Counted from the stretch's first letter, positions 50,352 to 60,747 are shown. The stretch: 64,000 nt of DNA from DATBLE01 sp963775695 (GCA_963775695.1 CAVZJU010000001.1:496001-560000); one strand, 5' to 3'. Numbers and translations are program-made. Notes: generated by a model not told the origin, from the letters alone.

Positions 50352-51250
50352 GATCCGGGCTCCACGGCCCTGCGGACGACGCCGCCCGCGTCGGCCAGGC
50401 GCGTCCGTGCGTCGTCCGGCTCGACGCCGGCGAGCAGCGACACGACCGCCACCTTCACATCGCCGCCGGAGCGGGTGAGGGCATCGTCGGCCTCCTCCGT
50501 CGAGACGCCGGCCGCCTCGCGCACGATCGAGCGCGCCCGGGCGCGGAGCTTCTCGTTCGACGGGACGAGGTCGACCATCAGGTTCCCGAGCGTCTTGCCG
50601 AGCCGGATCATCGAGATCGTCGAGATCATGTTGAGGACGAGCTTCTGAGCGGTCCCGGCCTTCAGCCTGGTCGAACCGGACAGGATCTCGGGCCCGACCG
50701 GCACGCAGACCTCTCGCTCGGCGACGGCGGCGAGCTCGGAGCCCTCGACGCAGACCACGCAGCCGGTGAGCGCTCCGCGGTCGCGGGCCGCGGTCACCGC
50801 CGCCAGCACATACGGCGACCGGCCGCTGGCGCTGATCCCGACCACGGCATCGGCCGGCCCAGGGCCGAGCCGTTCGACGTCGGCACGGCCGGCTTCTGCG
50901 TCGTCCTCGGCTGCCTCCTGCTCGAGCGTCGACGACGCGCCCTCGCCGGCGACGAGCGCGGCCACCCGGCCCGGCTCGACCGAGAAGGTCGCTTCGCACT
51001 CGGCCGCGTCGAGCGCGGCCAGCCGGCCCGACGTGCCGGCGCCGACGTACAGCAGCCGCCCTCCCAGCGCCAGCCGCGCGGCGACGTCGTCGACCAGCGC
51101 GGCCACCGCGCGAGAGGCCGCTCCGACCGCTGCCGCCACGGTTGCGTCCGCGGCGTTCATCAGCTCGACCAGTTCGGCGGTGGAACGGAGATCGAGATCC
51201 GCGCCTGCAGTGTCCCGCGCTTCCGTGCCGAGCTGCTCGAACGCGGTCAT
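50348..51250 (-). CDS. murQ: N-acetylmuramic acid 6-phosphate etherase
   Basis: 300 aa. Splits MurNAc 6-phosphate into GlcNAc 6-phosphate and lactate in peptidoglycan recycling. GGRLLYVGAGTSGRLAALDA with AAECEATFSVEP (catalytic Glu), ISASGRSPYVLAAVTAAR and LNMISTISMIRLGKTLGNLM are family signatures. First gene of the minus-strand operon murQ-nagA-SIS. No MurNAc kinase or PTS is visible in this window. Confidence 0.94.
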   Translation of the reverse strand: MTAFEQLGTEARDTAGADLDLRSTAELVELMNAADATVAAAVGAASRAVAALVDDVAARLALGGRLLYVGAGTSGRLAALDAAECEATFSVEPGRVAALVAGEGASSTLEQEAAEDDAEAGRADVERLGPGPADAVVGISASGRSPYVLAAVTAARDRGALTGCVVCVEGSELAAVAEREVCVPVGPEILSGSTRLKAGTAQKLVLNMISTISMIRLGKTLGNLMVDLVPSNEKLRARARSIVREAAGVSTEEADDALTRSGGDVKVAVVSLLAGVEPDDARTRLADAGGVVRRAVEPGS

Positions 51251-51257
51251 CGCGACC

Positions 51258-51376
51258 AGTGTATGCAGACCGGCGGCAGGTGGTCAATACCATTTCTCCA
51301 GATCGGCGCAATTCCGCGCAACGACAGACACAGTCCGCGACTGTGGTATTGACCACCCACCTCGATGCAGTACGAT
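51258..51376. promoter_or_regulatory. Divergent promoters with paired operators (murQ / gntR)
   Basis: GGTGGTCAATACCA (51279-51292) and TGGTATTGACCACC (51344-51357) form perfect 14-bp inverted arms; each contains a TGGT-N4-ACCA site typical of DasR/NagR-type GntR operators. The -35 TTGACC of each promoter lies inside an operator. The murQ side has TACACT (51263-51258) seven bases before its ATG; the gntR side has TACGAT (51371-51376) nine bases before its ATG. Binding would block both directions. Confidence 0.7.
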
Positions 51377-51385
51377 GCGGGCCCG

Positions 51386-52108
51386 ATGAGCACGACCGCC
51401 CCGAAGCAGTCGGAAGCCCGCGAGCGGGTCCTCGACCTGATCGAGGAGCTGCAGATCGGCGACGCGATCCCGTCGGAGCGGCAGCTCTCGGCCGACCTCG
51501 GGATGTCGCGGCTGACCGTGCGGGCTGCTCTCGACGACCTCGTGCGCGACGGCTACCTCGTGCGCAAGCGGGGGAGCGGCACCTTCGTCAGCGAGCCCAA
51601 GATCGCCCAGGAGCTGACGATGACCTCGTTCACGGAGGACATGCGCCGGCGCGGGATGGTCCCGGGCAGTCGCACGCTCGACCTCCGCACGACCTCGGCG
51701 GGCCCCTGGCTGGGGAGGATCATGCACGTCTCCCCCTCCGAACCGATCGTGGTCGTGAAGCGCCTGCGGCTCGCGGATGACGAGACGATGGCGATCGAGA
51801 CGCTCCACGTCCGAGCCTCGCTCGTTCCGGGGCTCTCGTCGGACGACCTCGAGCACCACTCGTTCTACACGCTCTTGACCGACCGCTACGGGATCGACAT
51901 CGTGGGCGGCCGGCAGACGATCGAGCCGACGGTGACGGACGAGGACGAGTCGGCGGTGCTCGGCGTCCCGCTGTACTCGCCGGCCTTCCTGTTCGAGCGG
52001 ACGACTAACTCTCGCACCGGTGAGATCGTCGAATACGTGCGATCGCTCTACCGCGGCGACCGTTACCGTCTGGTCACCGAGCTCAGCCGGATACCGCCTC
52101 GGCGCTGA
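51386..52108 (+). CDS. GntR-family regulator with UTRA ligand domain (DasR/NagR-like)
   Basis: 240 aa. The N-terminal winged helix (about residues 8-75) has IPSERQLSADLGMSRLTVRA and VRKRGSGTFVSEP. The C-terminal UTRA domain (about 95-235) has EPIVVVKRLRLADDETMAIE and SPAFLFERTTNSRTGEIVEY. DasR and NagR bind amino-sugar phosphates and release DNA. It sits between the catabolic genes and the importer with matching operators on both sides, so it very likely controls the whole locus. Confidence 0.88.
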   Translation: MSTTAPKQSEARERVLDLIEELQIGDAIPSERQLSADLGMSRLTVRAALDDLVRDGYLVRKRGSGTFVSEPKIAQELTMTSFTEDMRRRGMVPGSRTLDLRTTSAGPWLGRIMHVSPSEPIVVVKRLRLADDETMAIETLHVRASLVPGLSSDDLEHHSFYTLLTDRYGIDIVGGRQTIEPTVTDEDESAVLGVPLYSPAFLFERTTNSRTGEIVEYVRSLYRGDRYRLVTELSRIPPRR

Positions 52109-52193
52109 CCGGTCAGTACCAAAGACAGGTCTCGTCACCGAACTGGGAACGGCGAAAGCGCACGGTTGAGCGACACGCGCTATCAGACATCAC

Positions 52194-52259
52194 AAGTGGT
52201 CTTGACAAGCACCCACAATCTGTGAGAATCTCGCGTCGTGACCAAGTGGTCTGATCCAA
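52194..52259 (+). promoter_or_regulatory. Promoter of the sugar ABC importer with two operator-like sites
   Basis: TTGACA (52202-52207) is a consensus -35 box, with GAGAAT sixteen bases on as a possible -10. AAGTGGTCTTGACAAG (52194-52209) covers the -35 and AAGTGGTCTGATCCAA (52244-52259) lies just past the expected start. Both begin with AAGTGGTCT, like DasR sites. A further half-site, GGTCAGTACCA, is near 52113. Confidence 0.6.
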
Positions 52260-52305
52260 TCAGACGGACCCGCGAGGGCCGTCCTTCCAGGATGGGAGAT
52301 CTTCG

Positions 52306-53547
52306 ATGAAGGCACGCATCATCGGCGCTGCCCTGCTCGTTGCGGTCCTCGCTGTGGCCGTGACGACCGCGTCCGGTGCCACCAAGCGCTCGGCGGCCAG
52401 CATCACGGTCTGGCTCCAGGTCGACGCGCAGTCCGGCTGGCCCGGGGCCGTCGCGGCGGCCAACGCGGCGTTCCAGAAGCAGCACCCCGGCGTCACGGTC
52501 AACGTCCAGTATCAGAACTGGGGCACGCATCTCGGCAAGTTCGACGCCACGCTCGCCGGCGGCAACACGCCGGACGTGATCGAGATGGGCAACACCGAGA
52601 TGACCAAGTACATGGCGGCAGGGGCGTTCCAGGACCTGACGTCGCTCAAGTCGTCCTTCGACAACGCCAACAACTGGCTCGAAGGCCTGGCCGCCTCCGG
52701 CCGCTACGGCGGCAAGCTCTACGGCGTCCCGTACTACGCGGGCTCCCGCGTGGTCACGTACCGCACCGACCAGTACCGCTCCGCCGGGATCAGGTCGACC
52801 CCGAAGAGCCTCGGCCAGTTCAGCGCCGATGCCGCGAAGCTGAACAAGAAGTTCGGCAAGAAGGGCTATTCGCCGGTCTACATCGCCGGCACCGACTGGT
52901 ACGTGGCGATGGGCTTCGTCTACGACTACGGCGGCAAGATCGCCACGCAGGTGAGCGGGAAGTGGAAGGGCGTGCTCGACTCGCGGAAGGCGATCGCCGG
53001 CCTCACCGCCTACAAGAACTTCTACGCGGCGGCGTCGCGGGCGAGCAAGACGACCGACGAGAACCGTCCGACCCCGTACAGCGTCTACGCGGACGGCAAC
53101 GCGGGCTCGATCGTGGGCCCGGGCTGGTTCACCTGCTGCGTCGGTGACAAGTACAAGGGCTCGACCGCGCAGTTCGTGATGCCGAGCCACACGGCGGGCC
53201 AGGCGATGCCGGGCTTCCTCGGCGGCTCCGACCTGTCCGTGCCGATCGGTGCGAACAAGCAGCTCGGGGCCGACTGGATCGCTGCCTTCACGAGCACGGC
53301 GTCCGAGAAGGCTCTGCAGGCGGTCGGGAACATCCCGAACGCGACCAACCTTCTGAACACCTCGAAGGTCGGCGAGCGGGCCGCGCTGCGCAGCTGGTTC
53401 GTCCCCGCTGCGAAGAACTGGGTCAACGTGGAGAACGGGAATATCCTCCGCACCATGCTGGCCCAGATCCTGACCGGAAAGCTCTCCGTCAAGCAGGCAG
53501 CGGCGACGGCGAGCGACAACATCACGTTCACCCTGAACCAGTCGTAG
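52306..53547 (+). CDS. Sugar ABC transporter, substrate-binding protein (probable aminosugar)
   Basis: 413 aa, family 1 solute-binding fold. Signal peptide IIGAALLVAVLAVAVTTASG without a lipobox Cys. ITVWLQVDAQSGWPGAVAAA, GGNTPDVIEMGNTEMTKYMA and LYGVPYYAGSRVVTYRTDQY are typical of NgcE/DasA-like carbohydrate binders. Followed by two permeases, an ATPase and a hexosaminidase, so chito-oligosaccharides or related aminosugars are the likely cargo. Confidence 0.88.
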   Translation: MKARIIGAALLVAVLAVAVTTASGATKRSAASITVWLQVDAQSGWPGAVAAANAAFQKQHPGVTVNVQYQNWGTHLGKFDATLAGGNTPDVIEMGNTEMTKYMAAGAFQDLTSLKSSFDNANNWLEGLAASGRYGGKLYGVPYYAGSRVVTYRTDQYRSAGIRSTPKSLGQFSADAAKLNKKFGKKGYSPVYIAGTDWYVAMGFVYDYGGKIATQVSGKWKGVLDSRKAIAGLTAYKNFYAAASRASKTTDENRPTPYSVYADGNAGSIVGPGWFTCCVGDKYKGSTAQFVMPSHTAGQAMPGFLGGSDLSVPIGANKQLGADWIAAFTSTASEKALQAVGNIPNATNLLNTSKVGERAALRSWFVPAAKNWVNVENGNILRTMLAQILTGKLSVKQAAATASDNITFTLNQS

Positions 53548-53554
53548 GAGTCGA

Positions 53555-54514
53555 ATGGCGCGGGAGGCTGACTACGCCGTCCCGTCGAGTGCGGCGGTCG
53601 CCGCCGAGGCCATGCCTCGGCGGCACCGCCGTTTCTCGTTCGCGCCGTACGCGCTCGTCCTGCCGGTGGCGGCCGCGGTGGTCGTCGTCCTCGGCTACCC
53701 GATCTACAAGCTCGTCAGCATCTCGTTCCAGCGGTACGGCCTCTTCGAGCTGATCCAGCACCAGGGCCGCTGGATCGGCCTGGACAACTACCGGTCCGTG
53801 CTCGGCGACCACGTCTTCTGGGACACAGTCGTGCGCACCGTGATCTTCACGATCGTCAACGTCGGCCTGACGATCGTGCTGGGGACGCTGATCGCGCTCC
53901 TCTTGACCAAGATCAGCCCCTGGGTGCGGGTGACGCTCACCACCGGGCTCGTCCTCGTCTGGGCGATGCCGGTCGTGGTCGCGGTCCAGGTCTTCTACTG
54001 GATGACGAACTTCGAGAACGGCGTCCTGAACTACCTGCTGGCGGAGCTGCACCTGACGGACGAGAACCACGACTGGTACGCGACGCCGCTCTCCAGCCTG
54101 GGGATGGTGACGGTGCTGATCGTATGGGGGGCTCTGCCGTTCATCGTGATCAGCGTCTACGCAGCCCTGGCCCAGGTGCCGCACGAGCTCGTGGAAGCCG
54201 CCCGCGTCGACGGAGCCGGGCCGGCGCGCATCTTCCGCGACGTCACCTTCCCCGTGCTGAAGCCGATCCTGCTGATCCTGACCAGCCTGTCGATCATCTG
54301 GGACTTCGGTGTCTTCGCGCAGCCGTACCTGCTGATCGGCTCGTCCCACATCGACCAGACGAACTACCTGATGGGCGTCTACGTGTTCATCAAGGGCTAC
54401 GCCGACCACGACTTCGGCCGGGGGTCGGCGATCTCGCTCCTGATGTTGCTGATGGTGGCGGCGATGAGCGTCGTCTACGTCCGTCAGATGGTCAAGGCAG
54501 GGAACACACGGTGA
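53555..54514 (+). CDS. Sugar ABC transporter permease, MalF-like
   Basis: 319 aa with six membrane helices. A conserved EAA loop (ELVEAARVDGAGPARIFRDV) contacts the ATPase. It has a short cytoplasmic N-terminus and an external loop with FENGVLNYLLAELHLTDENH. Coupled to the next permease by GTGA. Confidence 0.9.
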   Translation: MAREADYAVPSSAAVAAEAMPRRHRRFSFAPYALVLPVAAAVVVVLGYPIYKLVSISFQRYGLFELIQHQGRWIGLDNYRSVLGDHVFWDTVVRTVIFTIVNVGLTIVLGTLIALLLTKISPWVRVTLTTGLVLVWAMPVVVAVQVFYWMTNFENGVLNYLLAELHLTDENHDWYATPLSSLGMVTVLIVWGALPFIVISVYAALAQVPHELVEAARVDGAGPARIFRDVTFPVLKPILLILTSLSIIWDFGVFAQPYLLIGSSHIDQTNYLMGVYVFIKGYADHDFGRGSAISLLMLLMVAAMSVVYVRQMVKAGNTR

Positions 54515-55380
54515 GTGCGGTTCCCGTGGCGCGCAGGCGCCAGCGGAAGCGCCGCAGCCGGCTCGGCTGGAATCTGCTCGGGCTCGCGATCTTCGTGGTG
54601 ATGATCTTCCCGGTCTACTGGATGTTCGCGACCGCGTTCAAGTCGACCGACGACATCAACCGACTGACGCCGACCTGGTTCCCCACACATCCGACGCTGC
54701 AGCACTTCCGGGACGCGATGGACCGCCCCTACTTCTGGAGCTCGGTGGTGAACAGCGTGATCATCGTCAGCATCACGGTCGCGATCTCCGTCGCGCTCGC
54801 GTTCCTGGCGGCGATCGCGCTGTCGAAGTTCCGCTTCACGGGGCGCGAGGTCTTCATCGTGCTGCTGATCGGGATCCAGATGCTCCCGCAGGTGGGGCTG
54901 ATCATCCCGCTCTACGTCGTCCTGGCCAAGTACCACCTGACCCGCGACCAGGGTGTGTACCTGGGCGTGATCATCACGTACATGACCTTCGCCTTGCCCT
55001 TCGCGGTCTGGACGTTGCGCGGGTTCCTGGTGAACATCCCGAAGGAGCTGGAGGAGGCGGCGATGGTCGACGGCTCCAGCCGGATGGGCGCGTTCATCCG
55101 CATCCTGCTGCCGCTGGTCGCACCCGGGCTGGTCGCAACGTCGGTGTTCGTCTTCATCACCAGCTGGAACGAGTTCATCTTCGCGTACGTCCTGCTCAAC
55201 GACCAGTCGAAGCAGACGATCACCGTCTGGCTGTCCGAGTTCTACGGGACCAGCCGCCAGGTCGACTGGGGCGGGCTGATGGCCGGCTCCATCCTGGCCG
55301 CAATCCCCGTGCTCGTCTTCTTCGGCTTCGTCCAGCGGAAGATCGCGTTCGGTCTGACCGCCGGCGCGGTAAAGGCATGA
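54511..55380 (+). CDS. Sugar ABC transporter permease, MalG-like
   Basis: 289 aa, six membrane helices after a basic N-terminus (RRRQRKRRSR). EAA loop: KELEEAAMVDGSSRMGAFIR. SWNEFIFAYVLLNDQSKQTI is characteristic of the second permease of this transporter class. GTG 54511 overlaps the first permease's stop. Confidence 0.9.
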   Translation: MSAVPVARRRQRKRRSRLGWNLLGLAIFVVMIFPVYWMFATAFKSTDDINRLTPTWFPTHPTLQHFRDAMDRPYFWSSVVNSVIIVSITVAISVALAFLAAIALSKFRFTGREVFIVLLIGIQMLPQVGLIIPLYVVLAKYHLTRDQGVYLGVIITYMTFALPFAVWTLRGFLVNIPKELEEAAMVDGSSRMGAFIRILLPLVAPGLVATSVFVFITSWNEFIFAYVLLNDQSKQTITVWLSEFYGTSRQVDWGGLMAGSILAAIPVLVFFGFVQRKIAFGLTAGAVKA

Positions 55381-55389
55381 TGGTGCGAC

Positions 55390-56565
<1,176 letters not shown>

Positions 56566-56566
56566 G

Positions 56567-57991
56567 ATGGGCCCCGCGGTGATCCCGAAGCCGGTGACGA
56601 TGACGCCCGGCACGGGAGGCTTCGCCGTCCGGGCCTCGTCCGACGTCTCCGTCGCCCCGTCGACGCCGGAGACGCGCCGCATCGCCGGTGTGCTCGCCCG
56701 CATGCTCGGGACGAAGGTCGTGAGCGTGCCGGCCCCGGTCTCCCTCCAGCTCGCCGGCGGCGCCGGGCTCGGCGACGAGGGCTACGACCTGACGGTGACG
56801 CCCTCGACGGTCCGGCTCTCCGCTGCCTCTCCGGCCGGCCTCTTCCACGGTGTCCAGACGCTTCGCCAGCTCCTGCCCGTGCAGGGAGCGCGGCGCCTTC
56901 CGGCCGTCCATATCCGCGACCGACCACGCTTCTCCTGGCGCGGCGCCATGCTCGACGTCGCCCGCCACTTCCGGACCGTCCGCGACGTCGAGCGGTTCGT
57001 CGACTTGATGGCGCTGTACAAGCTCGACCGCCTGCACCTGCACCTGTCCGACGACCAGGGCTGGCGGATCGCGATCGCGAAGTGGCCGAGGCTGGCGACG
57101 CACGGCGGCAGCACCGAGGTCGGAGGCGGCCAGGGTGGCTACTACACGCAGGGGCAGTACGAGGGCCTCGTCCGCTACGCGGCCGCCCGGTACATCACGG
57201 TCGTGCCGGAGATCGACATGCCGGGCCACGTCCACGCCGCGCTGTCCTCGTATCCGAAGCTCGCGTGCGACGAGAAGCCTTCGCCCCTCTACACCGGGAT
57301 CGACGTCGGTTTCAGCTCGCTCTGCATCGGCAAGCCGCTCACGTACGACTTCGTCTCCGACGTGGTCGGCGAGCTGGCGCGGCTGACCCCCGGCCCGTGG
57401 ATCCACATCGGCGGCGACGAGGCGATGGCGACGAAGGCAGCCGACTACGTCCGCTTCATCAACCGGGTGCAGTCGATCGTCGAGTCGCACGGCAAGCGGA
57501 TGATCGGCTGGGAGGAGATCGGGCGGGCGAGGCTGCGCCGCGGAACCGTCGTCCAGCACTGGAACACCGACCCGGCGAAGTCCGCGCTCTCGGGGCGTGC
57601 CGTGCAGCGGGGCGCCAAGGTGATCATGTCCCCGGCCGCGCACGCCTACCTGGACATGAAGTACGACGCGTCCACCTCGCTCGGCCTGCAGTGGGCGGGG
57701 TACACGTCGGTTCGGGACGCGTATGCGTGGAACCCGGCGCGCACCGTGCCCGGCGTGGGGGCGAGGGACGTGCTCGGGGTCGAGGCACCTCTCTGGAGCG
57801 AGACGGTGCAGTCGATCCGCGACGCCGAGTATCTCGCCTTCCCGCGGCTGATCGGGATCGCCGAGATCGGCTGGTCGCCCGCGCGCGGCCGGTCGTGGGC
57901 GGACTATCGTCAGCGGCTGGGGGCGCAGGCGCCGCTGCTCGACTCGCTCCGGGTGACCTACTACCGGGCACCCGAGATCCCCTGGCGCTGA
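56567..57991 (+). CDS. Beta-N-acetylhexosaminidase, GH20, apparently cytoplasmic
   Basis: 474 aa from ATG 56567, one base after the ATPase stop (frame open to 56537). An N-terminal GH20b-like domain spans residues 5-118, then a barrel with FSWRGAMLDVARHFRTV, HLHLSDDQGWRIAI, VVPEIDMPGHVHAAL and the catalytic Asp-Glu pair at 284-285 in WIHIGGDEA. No signal peptide is seen, so it probably cleaves imported chitobiose or muropeptide-derived disaccharides inside the cell. Confidence 0.9.
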   Translation: MGPAVIPKPVTMTPGTGGFAVRASSDVSVAPSTPETRRIAGVLARMLGTKVVSVPAPVSLQLAGGAGLGDEGYDLTVTPSTVRLSAASPAGLFHGVQTLRQLLPVQGARRLPAVHIRDRPRFSWRGAMLDVARHFRTVRDVERFVDLMALYKLDRLHLHLSDDQGWRIAIAKWPRLATHGGSTEVGGGQGGYYTQGQYEGLVRYAAARYITVVPEIDMPGHVHAALSSYPKLACDEKPSPLYTGIDVGFSSLCIGKPLTYDFVSDVVGELARLTPGPWIHIGGDEAMATKAADYVRFINRVQSIVESHGKRMIGWEEIGRARLRRGTVVQHWNTDPAKSALSGRAVQRGAKVIMSPAAHAYLDMKYDASTSLGLQWAGYTSVRDAYAWNPARTVPGVGARDVLGVEAPLWSETVQSIRDAEYLAFPRLIGIAEIGWSPARGRSWADYRQRLGAQAPLLDSLRVTYYRAPEIPWR

Positions 57992-58095
57992 CGCTCGCGG
58001 GTGGCTTCGCCCCCGTGCTCGCCCCTCCCTGACCCAGTTCGTACCTCAGAAGCCGCTGTGTGCGGCGCCCGCACAGTTCGGGCGCCGCCGAGAAC
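57992..58095 (-). repeat. Composite palindromic repeat, copy E (degenerate)
   Basis: GCTTCGCCCCCGTG and CGCCCCTCCCTGACCCAG resemble the right half of module 1 with its flank; GTACCTCAGAAGCCG follows; then GCGGCGCCCG-CACAGTT-CGGGCGCCGC, a perfect 10-bp hairpin in the module 2 position. Same order and orientation as copies A and D. Bases 58096-58216 before the next gene show no clear feature. Confidence 0.55.
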
Positions 58096-58216
58096 GACCT
58101 GCGACGTGACTGAAGCGTGACGAATCTGCGCCGAGGCTCGAAAGGACACTTTCGGCGCACGCTGCGGGCCGGTACCACGGGAGGACACCCATTCCCCTTC
58201 CGATCGGAGCCCGCCA

Positions 58217-59308
58217 ATGCACAGGACACGCCTGCTCGTCGCCCTCGTTTTCGCCGCCCTTCTCCTCGCCGCGCCGGCCGCGCCCGCCTCGTCGTCGGGC
58301 GTCGTCGTCAGTCAGGTGTACGGCGGCGGTGGTAACTCCGGTGCGAGCTTCACGAACGACTTCGTCGAGCTGTTCAACGCCGGTCCATCGTCGATCAGTC
58401 TGGACGGCTGGACCGTCCAGTACGCGTCCGCTGCCGGCACGAGCTGGCAGGCGACTGCCCTCGCCGGCTCGATCGCGCCCGGTCACCACTACCTGGTGCA
58501 GCTGAGCTCCGCGGCGTCGGTGGGCGCCCCGCTGCCCACTCCCGACGCCACCGGTACGTCCAACCTGGCCGTCTCCGGCGGGAAGGTCGCGGTCGTCACC
58601 AACGCGACGGCGCTCGGCTGCGGCGCCACAGCCGGCAGCTGCTCCGGCGTCTCCGGAATCGAGGACTTCGTCGGCTACGGCTCCGCCGCCGACTACGAAG
58701 GCGTCTCGGCCGCGGCGGCGCTGAGCAGCTCGACCGGGGCGATTCGCGCGGATGCCGGCTGCACGGACACCGACTCGAACGCCGACGACTTCGCTGCGGA
58801 CACGCCCGCGCCGCGCAACAGCGCCTCGCCGGCGACCAGCTGCACCGACGGCGGTGGGTCGTCCGGCGGGACGACCGGCTCGGCGAGCGTCGACGTCGAC
58901 ATCCAGAACAGCCTCTCGCTCGCGCTCGAGCAGCCCGCGATCAGCTTCGGCGCCGCCGCGTCCGGCACGACCCCGGCGCCGGTCTCCGAGCGGGTCACGG
59001 TCAACAGCAACAACGCGACCGGCTATTCGCTGACCGTCCACCGCACAGCGTTCGCGCCGGCCGACCTCCCGCTCGGCATCGCGAGCACGGCTGCGGCAGG
59101 CGGGACGCTCGGCCCGGCGCTCGTCGGCGGCGCGCGCGCGGCCGTCCCGGTCCTGCCGGCGGCCGACCTGCTCGTGGGCACGACGTCGGCACACAGCGCG
59201 GCCGCCGGTGACGTCTGGCCGACGACGCTCGGGTTCACCGCCCCGCTACCGGTGGTCGCTCCGGGCCGCTACTCGGCGACCGTCACCTACACGCTCATCG
59301 GCCGGTGA
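58217..59308 (+). CDS. Secreted protein with lamin-tail-like domain
   Basis: 363 aa. Signal peptide LLVALVFAALLLAAPAAPAS. Residues about 29-205 resemble a lamin tail domain: VVVSQVYGGGGNSGASFTND, FVELFNAGPSSISLDGWTVQ, HHYLVQLSSA and a four-Cys pattern. A Gly/Ser/Thr linker (about 211-222) leads to a second beta-sandwich (NATGYSLTVHRTAF). Such domains occur in extracellular nucleases and surface proteins; no nuclease domain is attached here. GTGA-coupled to the next gene. Confidence 0.7.
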   Translation: MHRTRLLVALVFAALLLAAPAAPASSSGVVVSQVYGGGGNSGASFTNDFVELFNAGPSSISLDGWTVQYASAAGTSWQATALAGSIAPGHHYLVQLSSAASVGAPLPTPDATGTSNLAVSGGKVAVVTNATALGCGATAGSCSGVSGIEDFVGYGSAADYEGVSAAAALSSSTGAIRADAGCTDTDSNADDFAADTPAPRNSASPATSCTDGGGSSGGTTGSASVDVDIQNSLSLALEQPAISFGAAASGTTPAPVSERVTVNSNNATGYSLTVHRTAFAPADLPLGIASTAAAGGTLGPALVGGARAAVPVLPAADLLVGTTSAHSAAAGDVWPTTLGFTAPLPVVAPGRYSATVTYTLIGR

Positions 59309-60063
59309 GGCCGCTCGCCGCCACCGTCGTCGTCGTCGCCCTGGCCGCCCCCGCTCTCGCGGGGGCGGCCGCGCCTCCTCCGGTCGCGCTGGTCGCCTCG
59401 CCGTCGCACGTCGCGCTGATCGGCTCGACCCGCGCTCCGGTGACGGTGACGAACTCCGGCACCCGCCCCGTCGTCGTCGACGTGGCCCGCGCGGGATTCG
59501 CGCTCGATCTCCGCGGACGGCCGCGGGCCGTGTCCCGGGGGTCGTCGTGGCTGGCCGTCGGTCCGCGCCGGCTGACGCTGGCGCCCGGAGCGACTGCGAC
59601 GCTGACCGTGTCGGCGCACGTCCCGCGGCGTGCGCAGCCCGGCGACCACTCCGAGCTCGTACTCCTGACCTCGCGGCCGCCCACCCGGCGAGGCCTCCCG
59701 GTGCGACTCCGCCTCGGGGTCGTGGTCGTCGTCCGGGCGCCGGGAAAGGTCGTCCGGCGCATGTCGGCGATCAGTCTCCGCGTGCGCCGCGCGGGAACGG
59801 CACGCGTCCTGGGCCTGCTGCTCGCCAACCGCGGAACGGTGACCGAGAGCGTGGGCGGCTCCTGCACGGTGCTCTGGCTCCATCGTCGCGGCCGGATCCT
59901 GGCGCGCCTGCGGGCCGTCGAGCGCAGGATCCTGCCGCATACGCGCGGCCTCGTCGAGCTCGTCTACCGCGGACGGCTGCGGGGGCGACTCCAGGCGACC
60001 TCTCCGCCTCCGACGCCCGGGTGCCCCCGCATTCACTCTCCCCGCTTTCTGCTCAGGCTGTGA
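59305..60063 (+). CDS. Secreted beta-rich protein, DUF916-like
   Basis: 252 aa from GTG 59305 in a GTGA overlap. Signal peptide AATVVVVALAAPALAGAA. SPSHVALIGSTRAPVTVTNS and LTLAPGATATLTVSAHVPRR resemble the immunoglobulin-like N-domain of DUF916/WxL-associated cell-surface proteins. The usual C-terminal membrane anchor is not visible; the tail is Arg-rich. Probably acts with the upstream secreted protein. Confidence 0.5.
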   Translation: MRPLAATVVVVALAAPALAGAAAPPPVALVASPSHVALIGSTRAPVTVTNSGTRPVVVDVARAGFALDLRGRPRAVSRGSSWLAVGPRRLTLAPGATATLTVSAHVPRRAQPGDHSELVLLTSRPPTRRGLPVRLRLGVVVVVRAPGKVVRRMSAISLRVRRAGTARVLGLLLANRGTVTESVGGSCTVLWLHRRGRILARLRAVERRILPHTRGLVELVYRGRLRGRLQATSPPPTPGCPRIHSPRFLLRL

Positions 60064-60078
60064 CCGACCAGCCTTTCC

Positions 60079-60747
60079 TCAGCTCAGCACGAGCGTGAGG
60101 TCGTCGGCTCCCGCGAGGTTGTAGTTGGCGTGGTCGGTGAAGGTGATCACGACGACGACGGCGGTCACGCCCGCGGGGACGGTGCCGTTCCGAGAGCGGA
60201 GTGCCATGTCCGAGCCGCCGATCGTGGTGTCGGGTCCGATCCGCAGCGCCGCGAGCGTCTTGCCCGCCGCGTCGGTGAACTGCGCCCGAACCTGCGTGGT
60301 GTTGGTGCCGTAGTTCCCCAGCCAGCCGCTGAGGGTGACCTTGTGGCGCGCCGCGCCGGCCGGCAGCTTGATCGTCTGCGTGCCGATGCTCGCCTTCGCG
60401 GTGGTGGCCGCGGTCGTGGTCCCGCCGAAGAAGTAGTTTCTGCCTTTCGTCTTCGGCCCCTTCGACCTGGCCGAGAACCAGCCGACACCGAAGCCGTTGT
60501 AGGCGGCGGCGCCGAACTGTCCGGCCGTGCTCGTCCAGCCCGGCACGTTCCCCACCTCGCCGGCATTGTTCTGGCCGACGCCTGCCTCGGCGCCTGGGTT
60601 CTTGATCAGGTTCTTGCCGCAGAACGAGCATGCCGTCGTCGACGCCGAGCCGGCGCCGACCAGGGCGAGCCCCGCCACGGCGGCTGCGAGCGTGACGACG
60701 ACGATCGCCCCGCCCCATCGCTGATTTGGCCCCTGCTGCGTTTCCAT
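60079..60747 (-). CDS. Secreted protein with carbohydrate-binding-module-like fold
   Basis: 222 aa with an N-terminal hydrophobic export segment (about residues 12-34). NLIKNPGAEAGVGQNNAGEV and VPGWTSTAGQF start a jelly-roll like those of carbohydrate-binding modules, and KVTLSGWLGNYGTNTTQVRA, AQFTDAAGKTL and FTDHANYNLAGADDLTL continue it. Two Cys precede the fold. GAAGGAGGCAGATC before the ATG is a good ribosome-binding site. Confidence 0.65.
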   Translation of the reverse strand: METQQGPNQRWGGAIVVVTLAAAVAGLALVGAGSASTTACSFCGKNLIKNPGAEAGVGQNNAGEVGNVPGWTSTAGQFGAAAYNGFGVGWFSARSKGPKTKGRNYFFGGTTTAATTAKASIGTQTIKLPAGAARHKVTLSGWLGNYGTNTTQVRAQFTDAAGKTLAALRIGPDTTIGGSDMALRSRNGTVPAGVTAVVVVITFTDHANYNLAGADDLTLVLS

